From a virus: 25,713 nucleotides of DNA. The position numbers and the translations under genes are program-made. Where the stretch lies: the IMG/VR virus record IMGVR_UViG_3300034375_011227, positions 1-25,713 of that record, one strand, 5' to 3'. Below are positions 1 through 4,085 of this stretch, piece after piece. Position 1 is the stretch's first letter. Each line of letters opens with the position of its first letter. The notes under the pieces were generated by a model. That model did not search any database, was not told the origin of the DNA, and worked only from the letters and a program-made list of their open reading frames with translations.

Positions 1-27
1 TAGCTTGTAAAGTGTCCCAGTAGTATG
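1..27 (+). repeat. Leader element copy 1 (5' end cut by window)
   Basis: First of five copies of a ~31-bp element placed directly before small genes. It begins TAGCTTGTAAAGTG and ends AGTAGTATG, with the last three bases forming the first start codon of the next gene. The first four bases of the element lie outside the window. It belongs to the G class: G at the three positions where copies 3 and 4 have C. Confidence 0.8.
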
Positions 28-207
28 ATGAACAACAACCAACAACTCTCCGCTTCAGTCTATCGCCAACTCTTCACTGATTCTGAGTGGGATGCTATTA
101 CTTCTGCACTGAAAGACTATGCTGATTATGGTGATGAGGAAGCAACGATTGCTGACTCGATTGATGCTAAAATCACCCGTATTTTCCAACTGACTGAGAA
201 CAACTGA
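25..207 (+). CDS. Small acidic protein of unknown function (60 aa)
   Basis: I do not recognise the family. The product is 60 residues, soluble in appearance, with no membrane segment. It has an acidic middle (DYADYGDEEATIADSIDA, about 34-51) and a helix-like stretch before it (DSEWDAITSALKDY, about 19-32). Two in-frame ATG codons open the gene (25 and 28), and the first sits on the last bases of leader copy 1. There is no Shine-Dalgarno sequence, as with every gene that follows a leader copy. The next gene starts one base after this stop (TGAAATG), so the two are probably translated as a pair. Small acidic proteins of this sort are common in the non-structural regions of cyanophages, where some act on host functions; that role is only inference here. 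Confidence 0.7.
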   Translation: MMNNNQQLSASVYRQLFTDSEWDAITSALKDYADYGDEEATIADSIDAKITRIFQLTENN

Positions 208-208
208 A

Positions 209-388
209 ATGGCAATGAACAATCCTTACGTCGCAAATCTGATTGAAATGGGTTATGATGAAGCTGACTGTCAAATGGTAGCATCAGCAGGCATTAAAAA
301 GACTTTTCCTTGTAACATTCACGGACGAGTTTTTAATACTGAAACCGAATACAAAGAAGCACTTGCTGATTATATCAACGGATTCTAA
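209..388 (+). CDS. Small protein of unknown function with C-x2-HG motif (59 aa)
   Basis: The ORF runs ATG to TAA and gives 59 residues, starting MAMNNPYVANLIEMGYDEAD and ending EALADYINGF. The start lies one base after the previous stop, which suggests translational coupling, and there is no separate ribosome binding site. Visible features are two Cys (about 21 and 35) and a CNIHG motif at about 35-39, followed by a helix-like NTETEYKEALADYING tail. With only one CxxH pair, a zinc site is not supported. I recall proteins with a similar C..HG..F and EALADY tail in cyanophages, but I know of no function. The fit between two genes and a leader element downstream makes the ORF likely to be real despite its size. 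Confidence 0.65.
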   Translation: MAMNNPYVANLIEMGYDEADCQMVASAGIKKTFPCNIHGRVFNTETEYKEALADYINGF

Positions 389-393
389 TGCTA

Positions 394-424
394 ACTGTAG
401 CTTGTAAAGTGTTGTAGTAGTATG
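394..424 (+). repeat. Leader element copy 2
   Basis: This complete 31-bp copy starts ACTGTAGCTTGTAAAG and ends in TAGTAGTATG. It starts five bases after the preceding stop codon and ends on the next ATG, so it makes up nearly the whole intergenic space. It is G class, with TGTAG rather than CCCAG before the final TAGT. Confidence 0.85.
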
Positions 425-667
425 AACAACTTCACCTCTCCTGATACTGGCAAAGTTTATACTATTGTCACCACAATTTCCGAACGCGGTGCATGGGATA
501 GTCAAGGAAACTATGCTCCTATTCCTGTCACTCAGCATAGCATTTATGATGGTGATAAAATGGTTCAATTTGCCTTTGATGAGCAACACATTGCAACACA
601 GGTTAAGCATTACGAAATGCCTGGATTTGATGATGTCAAAGGTATCATGTCCTCACGTTTCGATTGA
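422..667 (+). CDS. Small protein of unknown function (81 aa)
   Basis: This 81-residue product starts MNNFTSPDTGKVYTIVTT and ends GFDDVKGIMSSRFD. Alternating polar and hydrophobic residues over about 11-55 suggest a small beta-sheet protein; there is no membrane segment or signal peptide. The start is the ATG that ends leader copy 2, with no Shine-Dalgarno sequence. Two other ORFs cover the same bases, one in another forward frame (465-671) and one on the reverse strand (284-610). I treat both as shadows because this frame alone joins cleanly to leader elements on both sides. The family is unknown to me. Confidence 0.7.
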   Translation: MNNFTSPDTGKVYTIVTTISERGAWDSQGNYAPIPVTQHSIYDGDKMVQFAFDEQHIATQVKHYEMPGFDDVKGIMSSRFD

Positions 668-670
668 CTA

Positions 671-701
671 ACTGTAGCTCCTAAACTGTCCCACTAGTAT
701 G
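671..701 (+). repeat. Leader element copy 3
   Basis: This complete copy starts ACTGTAGCTCCTAAACTG and ends CCCACTAGTATG. It begins three bases after the preceding stop and ends on an ATG. It is C class: relative to copies 1, 2 and 5, the same three positions change together from G to C. Confidence 0.85.
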
Positions 702-890
702 ATGATGACTGAAACGACTGAAATGTTCTGTACCGCACTGCAATCCCTGCCACAATTCATTGAAGAAATGGATGCTGATTGGGGTATGGTTTATGACTTC
801 ATGGAAGCACAAGTTGGACAACTGACTAATGTTCAATGGGATGAAGTTGAGAAGGTTTACAACCCCTACCTCAACGATTATCGCTACTGA
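699..890 (+). CDS. Small acidic protein of unknown function (63 aa)
   Basis: This 63-residue product starts with three in-frame ATG codons (MMMTETTEMF) directly on leader copy 3. It is acidic and aromatic, probably helical, with stretches such as QFIEEMDADWGMVYDFMEA (about 19-37) and QWDEVEKVYNPYLNDY (about 46-61). No Shine-Dalgarno sequence is present. There is a weak resemblance to the first gene of the window (an acidic EWD or QWD helix followed by a tyrosine), which is too slight to claim common descent. Family and function are unknown. Confidence 0.7.
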   Translation: MMMTETTEMFCTALQSLPQFIEEMDADWGMVYDFMEAQVGQLTNVQWDEVEKVYNPYLNDYRY

Positions 891-898
891 TTAACCCA

Positions 899-929
899 AC
901 TGTAGCTCCTAAACTGTCCCACTAGTATA
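899..929 (+). repeat. Leader element copy 4
   Basis: This copy is identical to copy 3 apart from TATAA in place of TATGA at its end, so it has lost the built-in ATG. The gene start lies 17 bases further on. It shows that the element is conserved even when its last bases are not a start codon, which argues for a role in transcription or RNA rather than simply being the beginning of the coding sequence. Confidence 0.85.
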
Positions 930-945
930 AGCACAACTCAAACAA

Positions 946-1293
946 ATGCGACTCATCGAAAAGCAAATGAATGATGCCATTTCTAACAATCAGAACTGGC
1001 AAAAAGACAACACTGCTGTAGTCTTTAATCCTGAAACTAATGAGTCTACTGTATTTCTTCATAACAACAAGATTGCAGTAGTAGGTGAAGACTTTGTTCA
1101 AATCTTTGATGGTGGTTATCAATCAAATACTACTAAGTCTCGTCTCAATGCTATACTAAAGGTTCATGCAATTCAAGGTGAAACTGTATATCAAAGAGCA
1201 GGTAAATGGTTCGTTGATAAGTTCATTGGACAGGCAGGAACTTCATCAGTTTACAATACCTTTGACTTCACAAATGGTTTCACCTTCGCATAA
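946..1293 (+). CDS. Conserved phage protein of unknown function with TTKSRLNA motif (115 aa)
   Basis: This 115-residue protein has a likely helical N-terminus (MRLIEKQMNDAIS) and then a beta-rich body. The segment about 22-50 reads as a strand-turn-strand with NTAVVFNPETNESTVFLH followed by NNKIAVVGEDFVQ. At about 60-69 it has SNTTKSRLNAIL, a motif I remember from a widespread family of small phage and cyanophage proteins with no known role. The C-terminal part (QRAGKWFVDKFIG, about 82-94) fits the same family. The ATG is 16 bases after leader copy 4, without a Shine-Dalgarno sequence. Confidence in the gene is high; its function is unknown. Confidence 0.8.
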   Translation: MRLIEKQMNDAISNNQNWQKDNTAVVFNPETNESTVFLHNNKIAVVGEDFVQIFDGGYQSNTTKSRLNAILKVHAIQGETVYQRAGKWFVDKFIGQAGTSSVYNTFDFTNGFTFA

Positions 1294-1331
1294 ACAAGTC
1301 ATGCTCTGTCTAACGACGTTCGCATAATTAA

Positions 1332-1472
1332 ATGTCAAGAAAGAACATTAAGAAAGTGAAACTCATTGGTATTATCTTCATTGTTTCGTTTATTCTTTTC
1401 CCTGGCGTTCGTTACAACACTGGCGAAGCATTTCACTTGACTGGTGACTTGATTCAACGAACAACACGCTAA
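1332..1472 (+). CDS. Small single-pass membrane protein (46 aa)
   Basis: The ORF gives 46 residues: a basic start (MSRKNIKKVK), one hydrophobic segment (LIGIIFIVSFILFPGV, about 11-26) and a short polar C-terminus. By the positive-inside rule the N-terminus should face the cytoplasm. A secretory signal is also possible, since the hydrophobic stretch ends near FPGV, but there is no clear cleavage box. The gene has no leader copy and no strong Shine-Dalgarno sequence, and it is the last gene before the terminator at 1489-1513. Candidates are a host-membrane effector or a lysis accessory; neither is supported beyond topology. Confidence 0.65.
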   Translation: MSRKNIKKVKLIGIIFIVSFILFPGVRYNTGEAFHLTGDLIQRTTR

Positions 1473-1488
1473 GTAAGTATAGGATAGA

Positions 1489-1513
1489 GGCACTCCTTAC
1501 GGGTGCCTTTTTT
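1489..1513 (+). terminator. Rho-independent terminator closing the small-gene block
   Basis: A seven-pair stem, GGCACTC with GGGTGCC (one T-G pair), surrounds a five-base loop (CTTAC) and is followed at once by six T residues. It lies 17 bases after the last stop codon and has all the parts of an intrinsic terminator. Confidence 0.9.
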
Positions 1514-1599
1514 AATGGAATTATACCAAAATAAGGTTAAAAAGTATAATAAATGGTTAAAAAAGCCTTTTCTAAATTAAGCTAAGTGATTTTAGATAC

Positions 1600-1649
1600 T
1601 GATATTAATTGTTATTAATCTGGGATATTGATACGAATTAATATCAATA
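1600..1649. repeat. Overlapping inverted repeats able to form alternative hairpins
   Basis: TGATATTAATT (1600-1610) is the exact reverse complement of AATTAATATCA (1636-1646). The second arm also overlaps a different perfect hairpin, TATTGATA (1626-1633) with TATCAATA (1642-1649) around an 8-base loop. The two structures share bases 1642-1646, so they exclude each other in single-stranded DNA or RNA. Confidence 0.7.
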
Positions 1650-1666
1650 ATACCCCTGTGATTGTG

Positions 1667-1802
1667 CTTTTAAATGTCTATGAGTGCCGATACTTATGTG
1701 CTTTTAAATGTCTAGTAAGGTGATGATTAAGCCCCTTTTAAATGTCTATGAGTGTCGATACTTATGTGCTTTTAAATGTACTGATACCTCGCAGTCTTTG
1801 CC
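1667..1802. repeat. Four-unit array with exact 34-bp period
   Basis: CTTTTAAATGT begins at 1667, 1701, 1735 and 1769, that is, every 34 bp exactly. Copies 1 to 3 continue with CTA. Copies 1 and 3 also share the rest of the unit (TATGAGTG, then C or T, then CGATACTTATGTG), which makes a 45-bp direct repeat (1667-1711 and 1735-1779) with one mismatch. Units 2 and 4 have unrelated filler. The core is AT-rich and the period is a little over three helical turns, as expected for protein-binding iterons or repeated operators. Confidence 0.85.
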
Positions 1803-1889
1803 CGCAAGCTATCACACTCGCACCGAAATGTCAAGAACCCCCGCGTTCTCAAATCCCCACAATCACCCTCATAAAATATAAGCACATCT

Positions 1890-1897
1890 CATAAATA
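1890..1897 (+). promoter_or_regulatory. Possible T4-type late promoter box
   Basis: The bases CATAAATA fit the NATAAATA pattern of T4-family late promoters. The box lies 20 bp before the start of the -35 of a sigma70 promoter serving the same gene. Such short AT-rich boxes arise by chance, so this is tentative. Confidence 0.35.
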
Positions 1898-1909
1898 CGC
1901 AGAAGGACG

Positions 1910-1938
1910 TTGACAGTTTCCCTCTGTTATTCTATACT
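1910..1938 (+). promoter_or_regulatory. Sigma70-type promoter (TTGACA, 17 bp, TATACT)
   Basis: A perfect -35 (TTGACA, 1910-1915) and a five-of-six -10 (TATACT, 1933-1938) are separated by the optimal 17 bp. A Shine-Dalgarno sequence and start codon follow within 30 bp. It should be read by the host housekeeping sigma factor early in infection. Confidence 0.85.
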
Positions 1939-1967
1939 AGGACAGTATCACTCAGGGAGTCTCACAA

Positions 1968-2141
1968 ATGCCGACAGCGTATCAACAAGCGCAGAAGCAG
2001 CGTTATAGAATCACACTAGAGATTGAAGCACTTGCAGACTTTAATCCACATCAAATTAACTGGGAAGAGTTATTCGATTTGCAGGGTAATGAGTCTTGTG
2101 ATTCTTATATTGAAGACTTGTCAAATCCTGTGAGATGGTAG
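1968..2141 (+). CDS. Small protein of unknown function (57 aa)
   Basis: The ORF gives 57 residues, starting MPTAYQQAQKQRYRITLEIE and ending SYIEDLSNPVRW. A basic, glutamine-rich helix (about 1-24) is followed by an acidic half (NWEELFDLQ, about 31-39). The start is well supported: AGGGAG at 1954-1959 lies eight bases before the ATG, and a near-consensus sigma70 promoter lies just upstream. This is the first gene after the control region and is probably expressed early. The layout (promoter, ribosome site, short ORF) makes it credible although I do not recognise the family. Confidence 0.75.
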   Translation: MPTAYQQAQKQRYRITLEIEALADFNPHQINWEELFDLQGNESCDSYIEDLSNPVRW

Positions 2142-2167
2142 TACTTAAGGAGCAGTGAGTAGTGCTT

Positions 2168-2198
2168 ACTGTAGCCTGTAAAGTGTCGTAGTAGTGTA
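2168..2198 (+). repeat. Leader element copy 5
   Basis: This copy starts ACTGTAGCCTGTAAAGTG and ends GTAGTAGTGTAA. It is G class. It lies more than 1.2 kb from copy 4 and on the far side of a terminator. Like copy 4 it lacks the terminal ATG, and the next gene starts 16 bases after it. Confidence 0.8.
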
Positions 2199-2214
2199 AG
2201 AACGAACTCACTAC

Positions 2215-2469
2215 ATGACTGCTACTTTCCAAACCAATCTCACCGACACTACCTATAACGGGTGGACGAATTATGAGACTTGGAATGTTGCTCTGTGGAT
2301 CGACAATGAAGAGGGTTTGTATAAATTTGCCCGTGAGTGTGGTGATTATCAAACGTTTGTAAATTATCTCTATGAGTATTATGGTTCCACTGAAACTGGT
2401 GACGGTGTGAAATGGAATGATCCTAAAGTTAATGTGATTGAGATTAACTCTGAGGTGTTCGATTTCTAG
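2215..2469 (+). CDS. Conserved protein of unknown function with GWTNYETWNVALWIDN motif (84 aa)
   Basis: The 84-residue product carries a strongly patterned core, GWTNYETWNVALWIDNEEG (about 16-34). I remember this motif from a domain of unknown function found in many phages and cyanobacteria, where the WTNYETWNVALW run is nearly invariant. The rest is acidic and aromatic (YQTFVNYLYEYYG, about 45-57) and ends SEVFDF. There is no membrane segment. It starts 16 bases after leader copy 5 and has no Shine-Dalgarno sequence. A reverse-strand ORF across the same region (2056-2514) is a shadow. The role is unknown; confidence that it is a gene is high because of the conserved motif. Confidence 0.85.
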   Translation: MTATFQTNLTDTTYNGWTNYETWNVALWIDNEEGLYKFARECGDYQTFVNYLYEYYGSTETGDGVKWNDPKVNVIEINSEVFDF

Positions 2470-2483
2470 TCTTAAGTAACACG

Positions 2484-2502
2484 TACTCATGCCGTATGAG
2501 TA
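2484..2502. promoter_or_regulatory. Operator-like palindrome touching a possible -10 box
   Basis: TACTCAT (2484-2490) and ATGAGTA (2496-2502) form a perfect seven-base inverted repeat around GCCGT. The right arm runs into TATAAA (2501-2506), a fair -10 box about 40 bp before the next start codon. No T-run follows, so it is not a terminator. A dimeric repressor site or an RNA hairpin is possible; no good -35 accompanies the -10. Confidence 0.45.
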
Positions 2503-2545
2503 TAAACTAGGCACCGTTTCTAACTAACACTTTCCCGTCTAAATC

Positions 2546-2686
2546 ATGTCCAAGTCCGTGATGCTTTCTCTGCTGTCTAAGGGTAACACTGGCAGTGAGA
2601 TTCTGTCCATCCTCGATACTCTTATCGACGACAATCAGCAGTCTTCTGAGTATAACGAACCGACTCTTAATCCTATCGAGTTCTGA
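2546..2686 (+). CDS. Small conserved protein of unknown function (46 aa)
   Basis: The ORF gives 46 residues, beginning MSKSVMLSLLSKGNTGSEIL and ending NEPTLNPIEF. I recall very similar short proteins (MSKSVMLS..., then GNTG.EILSILD) in marine Synechococcus and their phages. The N-terminal ~30 residues look amphipathic and helical around a GNTG turn; the C-terminus is acidic and flexible. There is no Shine-Dalgarno sequence. A reverse ORF over the same bases is a shadow. If the remembered host versions are right, this may be a gene shared between phage and host, but no function is known to me. Confidence 0.65.
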   Translation: MSKSVMLSLLSKGNTGSEILSILDTLIDDNQQSSEYNEPTLNPIEF

Positions 2687-2708
2687 TAACATAGTGGGGG
2701 CTCAGTGG

Positions 2709-2738
2709 TTGACACTTAGTCCCCTTATGTGTTAGACT
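2709..2738 (+). promoter_or_regulatory. Sigma70-type promoter (TTGACA, 18 bp, TAGACT)
   Basis: A perfect -35 (2709-2714) stands 18 bp from TAGACT (2733-2738). The spacer carries an imperfect inverted repeat (TGACAC with GTGTTA), which may be an operator. It lies in the gap after the 46-residue gene and should drive the genes from 2837 on. Confidence 0.55.
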
Positions 2739-2752
2739 GGCAGTGTCGTGAA

Positions 2753-2783
2753 TTGACAGTGTATTTGCGGCGGTTCGTTATAG
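2753..2783 (+). promoter_or_regulatory. Second possible sigma70-type promoter
   Basis: A second perfect TTGACA (2753-2758) has TTATAG (2778-2783) 19 bp downstream. The spacing is long and the -10 is weak, so this is less certain than the promoter 44 bp upstream. Confidence 0.35.
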
Positions 2784-2836
2784 GCGCCTGCGGGCGTTGC
2801 GTATATAAAAAACCCAAACTACCCTAACCTACAGAG

Positions 2837-3025
2837 GTGACAAAACGCGAGCACTATATCACTCTCAAAAAATTTTTCCGGAGTATGAGAAAGCGTCCCT
2901 ATTGGAATTTCTGGAAGGTTGTCTTTGCGGGATGGTTAATACGACATCCTGGTAAGGTTATCCGCCCCCTTGGAGCCATACTTGGAATTATGATTGTGGT
3001 AATATATAATGCACTTACAAATTAA
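2837..3025 (+). CDS. Small basic membrane protein (62 aa, GTG start)
   Basis: The product is 62 residues. The first ~30 are strongly basic and aromatic (ITLKKFFRSMRKRPYWNFWK, about 8-27), and the C-terminus has a hydrophobic segment (PLGAILGIMIVVIYNAL, about 44-60). It is probably a single-pass protein with the basic part in the cytoplasm. The start is uncertain. GTG at 2837 has only AGAG touching it. The first in-frame ATG, at 2885, would remove the first 16 residues and has GGAG too close to be useful. I kept the longer form because the basic segment is continuous from residue 3. The family is not recognised. Confidence 0.6.
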   Translation: MTKREHYITLKKFFRSMRKRPYWNFWKVVFAGWLIRHPGKVIRPLGAILGIMIVVIYNALTN

Positions 3026-3060
3026 AAGAAGGAAAAAAAATCCCGGAGGTAAAAAAACCA

Positions 3061-3252
3061 ATGGAAAAGGTTTATCACATCTATGCAAAGGAAAAGTGTT
3101 TATTTCATTCGGTGAAGGAAGAAGACTTTCATGCAACATGGAGCACCTTAAGGAATATGGTTGGTTTAATGAAGACTGATTATAATGTTGAGGATTTGTC
3201 ATATGAAGAACTGACAATTAACAAAGACACTATCTTGAACTCATCGCATTGA
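3061..3252 (+). CDS. Conserved cyanophage protein of unknown function (63 aa)
   Basis: This 63-residue product starts MEKVYHIYAKEKCLFHSVKE and includes TWSTLRNMVGLMKTDYNVEDLSYEEL in two pieces (about 26-39 and 40-51). I remember many cyanophage proteins with the same plan (KVYHIYA, K.CL, then W..L, then LSYEEL), all without a known function. It looks like a compact beta-strand-plus-helix protein. The start is well supported: GGAGGT lies ten bases before the ATG. The stop codon TGA forms part of the -35 box of the next gene's promoter. Confidence 0.8.
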   Translation: MEKVYHIYAKEKCLFHSVKEEDFHATWSTLRNMVGLMKTDYNVEDLSYEELTINKDTILNSSH

Positions 3253-3277
3253 CATTGCATATATAACCTGTTAAAAT
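3249..3277 (+). promoter_or_regulatory. Sigma70-type promoter (TTGACA, 17 bp, TAAAAT)
   Basis: A perfect -35 (3249-3254) overlaps the stop codon of the upstream gene. It is followed after 17 bp by TAAAAT (3272-3277), five of six to consensus. The predicted start of transcription is about 15 bp before the glycosyltransferase ATG. Confidence 0.8.
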
Positions 3278-3299
3278 TGAACTGAAGTTTCTAAGACTT

Positions 3300-4067
3300 A
3301 TGGCAAAAGGATTTACTGTAAAAACTGTTGCACCCAAGACGAGTACTGAGGATTGGGATTATGATGCAATTAAAGAAAGAATGAAAGGAAAGAGTATTGT
3401 TTTCTGTCTTCCTGGACGTGGATGCTCTTTTATTTTTCTGAAGAACTTTGTACAACTTTGTTTTGACTTAGTTCAGAATGGAATGAGTATTCAGATTAGT
3501 CAAGATTACTCTTCAATGGTTAACTTTGCACGTTGTAAGTGTCTTGGTGCAAATGTCCTTCGTGGGCCTAAGCAAATTCCTTGGGATGGTAAACTACAAT
3601 ATGATTATCAACTTTGGATTGACTCGGATATTGTCTTTGACTCTAACAAGTTCTGGCAACTCTGTGATATGGCTCTGAGTGAAGATGGTACAGAACGTGA
3701 GATTACTGCTGGTTGGTATGCAACAGAAGATGGACGCACAACTTCTGTCGCACACTGGTTAGAAGAAGATGATTTCCGCAAGAATGGTGGAGTCATGAAC
3801 CACGAAACTGTGGATTCTATCAGCAAGCGTAAGAAACCATTCACTGTAGATTACACAGGTTTTGGATGGGTGTTGATTAAGAAGGGTGTTTTTGAGAATC
3901 TTGAATATCCTTGGTTTGCTCCGAAGATGCAAGTCTTTGAATCTGGGAATGTTCAGGACATGTGCGGAGAAGATGTATCATTCTGTCTTGATGCAAAGGA
4001 AGAGGGCTTTGAGATCTGGTGCGATCCTCGTATCAGAGTTGGACATGAGAAAACTCGTATTATTTGA
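3300..4067 (+). CDS. Glycosyltransferase, GT-A fold, family 2-like
   Basis: This 255-residue protein probably transfers a sugar from a nucleotide-sugar donor. The Rossmann-like start (KSIVFCLPGRGCSFIFLKNF, about 31-50) is followed by SSMVNFARCKCLGA (71-84). The metal- and nucleotide-binding DXD motif is in LWIDSDIVF (105-113, Asp108 and Asp110). The acidic acceptor-side motif is CGEDVSFCLDAKEEGF (222-237), followed by WCDPRIRVGH (240-249), whose His249 is a usual late metal ligand. There is no membrane segment or signal, so it should act in the cytoplasm. Targets might be virion proteins, phage DNA or host surface sugars; the sequence does not say which. It has its own sigma70-type promoter and no Shine-Dalgarno sequence, and lies between early-type small genes and the late block. 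Confidence 0.85.
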   Translation: MAKGFTVKTVAPKTSTEDWDYDAIKERMKGKSIVFCLPGRGCSFIFLKNFVQLCFDLVQNGMSIQISQDYSSMVNFARCKCLGANVLRGPKQIPWDGKLQYDYQLWIDSDIVFDSNKFWQLCDMALSEDGTEREITAGWYATEDGRTTSVAHWLEEDDFRKNGGVMNHETVDSISKRKKPFTVDYTGFGWVLIKKGVFENLEYPWFAPKMQVFESGNVQDMCGEDVSFCLDAKEEGFEIWCDPRIRVGHEKTRII

Positions 4068-4085
4068 TTAAGGAGATTATTGAAG

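Larger units (their letters stand above)
1514..1967. other. 454-bp non-coding control region, possibly origin-like
   Basis: No convincing gene lies here. The first half (to about 1650) is very AT-rich with several inverted repeats: TCTAAA at 1571-1576 with TTTAGA at 1591-1596, the 11-bp pair at 1600-1610 and 1636-1646, and the 8-bp pair at 1626-1633 and 1642-1649. Next comes the 34-bp periodic array (1667-1802), then a C-rich stretch (about 1790-1860), a late-promoter-like box at 1890-1897 and a sigma70 promoter at 1910-1938. AT-rich DNA next to iterated sites is typical of replication origins and of complex regulatory regions; which applies cannot be decided from sequence alone. Confidence 0.6.

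Noticed and set aside
242-290. UBA-like motif (LIEMGYDEAD) in the 59-residue protein
   Set aside because: The likeness covers about ten residues. A UBA domain needs three helices over roughly 40 residues with a defined core, which I cannot see.
284-610. Reverse-strand ORF over the second and third small genes
   Set aside because: It is antisense to two genes and a leader copy that are consistently arranged on the + strand, with no promoter or ribosome site of its own.
1667-1802. CRISPR-like array
   Set aside because: The shared core is only 11-14 bp, there are four units, and two of the spacers are nearly identical to each other. This does not fit CRISPR repeats and spacers.
1826-1862. tRNA-like T arm (GTTCTCAAATCCCC)
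   Set aside because: The bases resemble a T loop, but there is no matching 5' half of the stem, no acceptor stem and no anticodon arm around it.
1742-1894. 50-codon ORF across the second half of the 34-bp array
   Set aside because: Its first 13 codons are just the repeated unit, which in the first copy runs into a stop. The remainder is Pro/Ile-rich without a recognisable pattern, there is no ribosome site, and the array is better explained as a DNA element.
2056-2514. 152-codon reverse-strand ORF
   Set aside because: It runs antisense across the 84-residue gene, whose conserved WTNYETWNVALW motif shows that the + strand is coding. It also covers leader copy 5 and the palindrome.
2780-2800. 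Terminator from the GGCGCC...GGGCG hairpin
   Set aside because: The stem has only about four firm pairs and is followed by GTATATAAAAAA rather than a T-run on the + strand.
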